From Algoriphagus sp. TR-M9 (GTDB taxonomy: Bacteria > Bacteroidota > Bacteroidia > Cytophagales > Cyclobacteriaceae), in contig NZ_CP115160.1 of assembly GCF_027594545.1 (NCBI RefSeq), positions 4,150,501 to 4,214,500 on the forward strand: a stretch of 64,000 bases of DNA, read 5' to 3'. Positions 62,428 through 64,000 of this stretch are shown one piece after another; the first letter of the stretch is position 1, and every line of letters begins with the position of its first letter. The notes below the pieces were generated by a model. The model was given only the letters and a program-made list of their open reading frames with translations. It had not been told where the DNA came from and searched no databases. The position numbers and the translations under genes were made by a program.

Positions 62428-64000
62428 TTACTTTTTATAGAGTGGGGAATGTATGCTTTTCATCTTTGACACATCGAATTTGATGATTTTTCTATCGTAA
62501 GTCATGAGTCCATTGGTTTCCACTTCCACATCGCTGGTCTGTGTGTAAACAGCCGCCGAAAGTCCCGCTTCCACCAATTCTCCCAACCGGGTGATTAGCT
62601 CTGCATAGCGATTGTAGAGCTCATCCTGATTTTTAAAACTCTGATAACCCCAGTTGTCTTTTTGCTGCCAAACATGTCCATCCACAGGAAGTCCCAACCC
62701 GCCAAATTCCCCCAAAACGAGGATGTTGTCTTTTCCATAAATTCCTGGGTCAGGCATTTTTGCATCTGGATAATTGTGCAAATCGATGATGTCACCGGCG
62801 ATTTTGGTTCCTTCCATTTCAAAGTTTCCACCGCTTGCACTATTTACCAACCTTGTAGGATCGTGTTTCTTGGTCCAATCGGCTATTTCCTTGGTTTTAA
62901 ACTGACCCCAAGCTTCATTGAAAGGCACCCAAACTACGATGGAAGGAAAATTATAGAAATCATCCATGATCTCTTTCCATTCTTCGCGGAAAATCGCCTC
63001 CGACTCAGGCGTTCTGTCCCGGTCTGTTCCACTTCCCAACACAGCAAGTTTCATCTCCCAGCCATTTCCCATGTCTCCGCTCGGCATGTCTTGCCATACC
63101 AGCATTCCCATTTTGTCACAGGCATGATACCAAGTTGCAGGCTCTACTTTCACGTGCTTTCTGATCATGTTGAAGCCCATATCCTGAGTTTTCTGTATGT
63201 CAAAAACCATGGCTTCATGGCTCGGAGCCGTGTACAAACCGTCCGGCCACCAACCTTGATCAAGTGGACCATATTGGAATAAAAATTCACCATTGAGCAT
63301 CATACGCTGGATCCCGTTTTCATCCGGAGCCATGCTGATTTCTCGCAAAGCCGCATAACTTCCTACTGCATCCAACACCTTTTTGCCATCCAGTAATTCT
63401 ACTTTAAGATCGTATAGAACCGGATTTCCTGGCTCCCAAAGTTCTGCACCTTTGATTGTCAGTTTCGCAGTTTCGGAGGGTTTGACCGTTTGCTCGGCGA
63501 GCATAGCTCCGTCCTTCCAGGCAGTAACTTTCACTTGCTGGCCTTCGCTTGCCCCATTCACTTCAGGTGTGACCAAAATCTGCTTACTTTGAATATCGGA
63601 TGCATTTCTCAGCTCAGAGAGATAGGCAGTGGGGACAGTTTCTAACCACACTGTTTGCCAGATTCCGGTCACAGGAGTGTACCAAATGCCGTGAGGATTA
63701 TTGATTTGTTTACCACGAGGCTGAGGTCCATCATCACTTGGGTCCCATACGCGTACCTGTAGCATATTCGACTTGCTATTTTTTAACTGCTCAGTGATAT
63801 CAAATTCAAAAGGATCATATCCGCCTTTATGGATTCCTACGCTTTGACCGTTTACAAAAACTTCAGTTTCCCAGTCTGAAGCTCCGAAATGTAATAGAAC
63901 CCGATCTTTCGAAGATTTCTTTGGTCGGTCAAAGGTGGTGCTGTACCACAGTTCATTGTCCTTGCCTACAGTTTTGCCAACACCCGAAAGCGCGGATTCC
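62428..64000 (-). CDS. Glycoside hydrolase family 2 protein, C-terminal part (runs off right edge)
   Basis: The frame stays open to the window edge, so the start is missing; an internal Met near 63765 is not the start, because clear domain sequence continues before it (LWYSTTFDRP, LLHFGASDWETEVFVNGQSV). The visible 523 codons include part of the sugar-binding jelly roll, the Ig-like domain, and a TIM barrel with the acid/base Glu in PFNEAWGQ and the nucleophile Glu in VLGEFGGLG. Family members are beta-galactosidases, glucuronidases or mannosidases. The neighbouring mutarotase favours a galactosidase. Confidence 0.9.
   Translation of the reverse strand, partial: ESALSGVGKTVGKDNELWYSTTFDRPKKSSKDRVLLHFGASDWETEVFVNGQSVGIHKGGYDPFEFDITEQLKNSKSNMLQVRVWDPSDDGPQPRGKQINNPHGIWYTPVTGIWQTVWLETVPTAYLSELRNASDIQSKQILVTPEVNGASEGQQVKVTAWKDGAMLAEQTVKPSETAKLTIKGAELWEPGNPVLYDLKVELLDGKKVLDAVGSYAALREISMAPDENGIQRMMLNGEFLFQYGPLDQGWWPDGLYTAPSHEAMVFDIQKTQDMGFNMIRKHVKVEPATWYHACDKMGMLVWQDMPSGDMGNGWEMKLAVLGSGTDRDRTPESEAIFREEWKEIMDDFYNFPSIVVWVPFNEAWGQFKTKEIADWTKKHDPTRLVNSASGGNFEMEGTKIAGDIIDLHNYPDAKMPDPGIYGKDNILVLGEFGGLGLPVDGHVWQQKDNWGYQSFKNQDELYNRYAELITRLGELVEAGLSAAVYTQTSDVEVETNGLMTYDRKIIKFDVSKMKSIHSPLYKK

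Noticed and set aside
62662..63282. 206-codon open frame antisense to the glycoside hydrolase
   Set aside because: No domain or signal is recognisable, and the opposite strand encodes a clear GH2 catalytic domain.
1..64000. tRNA, rRNA, CRISPR arrays, insertion sequences, integrases or phage genes
   Set aside because: None was seen when reading gene gaps and gene products; weak RNA genes could still be missed without covariance searches.

Overview
The window looks like a chromosomal segment from a member of the Bacteroidetes, most probably a Cyclobacteriaceae/Algoriphagus-type bacterium. This rests on protein style: GldB, FAS1 lipoproteins, lipoprotein sensor kinases with Reg_prop propellers, SIMPL and DUF3302 proteins, moderate GC, and TAnnTTTG-like promoter elements. 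No rRNA, tRNA, CRISPR array, insertion sequence or phage gene was seen. Taxonomy is inference from protein families only.

Left part (1-9.0 kb): housekeeping genes. These are the 5' part of lysA (minus), a two-component pair, a dipeptide epimerase, an M14 carboxypeptidase, a decayed hicA next to an intact hicB, a SIMPL protein with rlmF, and an OsmC protein. Two convergent junctions here carry a strong hairpin plus an array of in-phase 7-bp repeats that runs into the stop codon of the minus-strand gene.

Centre (9.1-36.9 kb): an unbroken run of 20 minus-strand genes. Read in transcription order it begins with an MpaB/Lcp-type oxygenase (DUF2236), a seven-helix protein resembling transmembrane terpene cyclases (Pyr4/PaxB type) and two polytopic histidine kinases. 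It continues with two giant lipoprotein propeller histidine kinases, a soluble histidine kinase, a single-domain receiver, a receiver-adenylate cyclase and a radical SAM/SPASM protein. It ends with a nine-gene exopolysaccharide cluster: SLBB export protein, Wzz, Wzx, GT2, Wzy, methyltransferase and three GT4 enzymes. The five kinases share one catalytic-core family, and no regulator in the run has a DNA-binding domain, so the likely output is cAMP and protein contacts, perhaps controlling exopolysaccharide.

36.9-52.2 kb: gamma-glutamyltransferase, a DUF3302/HlyD/TolC export set, an S58 peptidase with a Zn/Cd-type P1B ATPase, nth-asnB-glycosyltransferase in overlapping order, a two-FAS1-domain lipoprotein, GldB, and a ParE/RelE-type toxin with its antitoxin.

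52.4-64 kb: a complete eboABCDEF cluster on the minus strand, a TraB/GumN protein and a second Pyr4/PaxB-like seven-helix protein on the plus strand, then a secreted mutarotase and a glycoside hydrolase family 2 gene that runs off the right edge. The UbiA-type EboC, two cyclase-like proteins and an MpaB-like oxygenase in one window suggest undescribed terpenoid or meroterpenoid membrane chemistry. That link is a hypothesis; the individual family assignments come from motifs read in the sequence.
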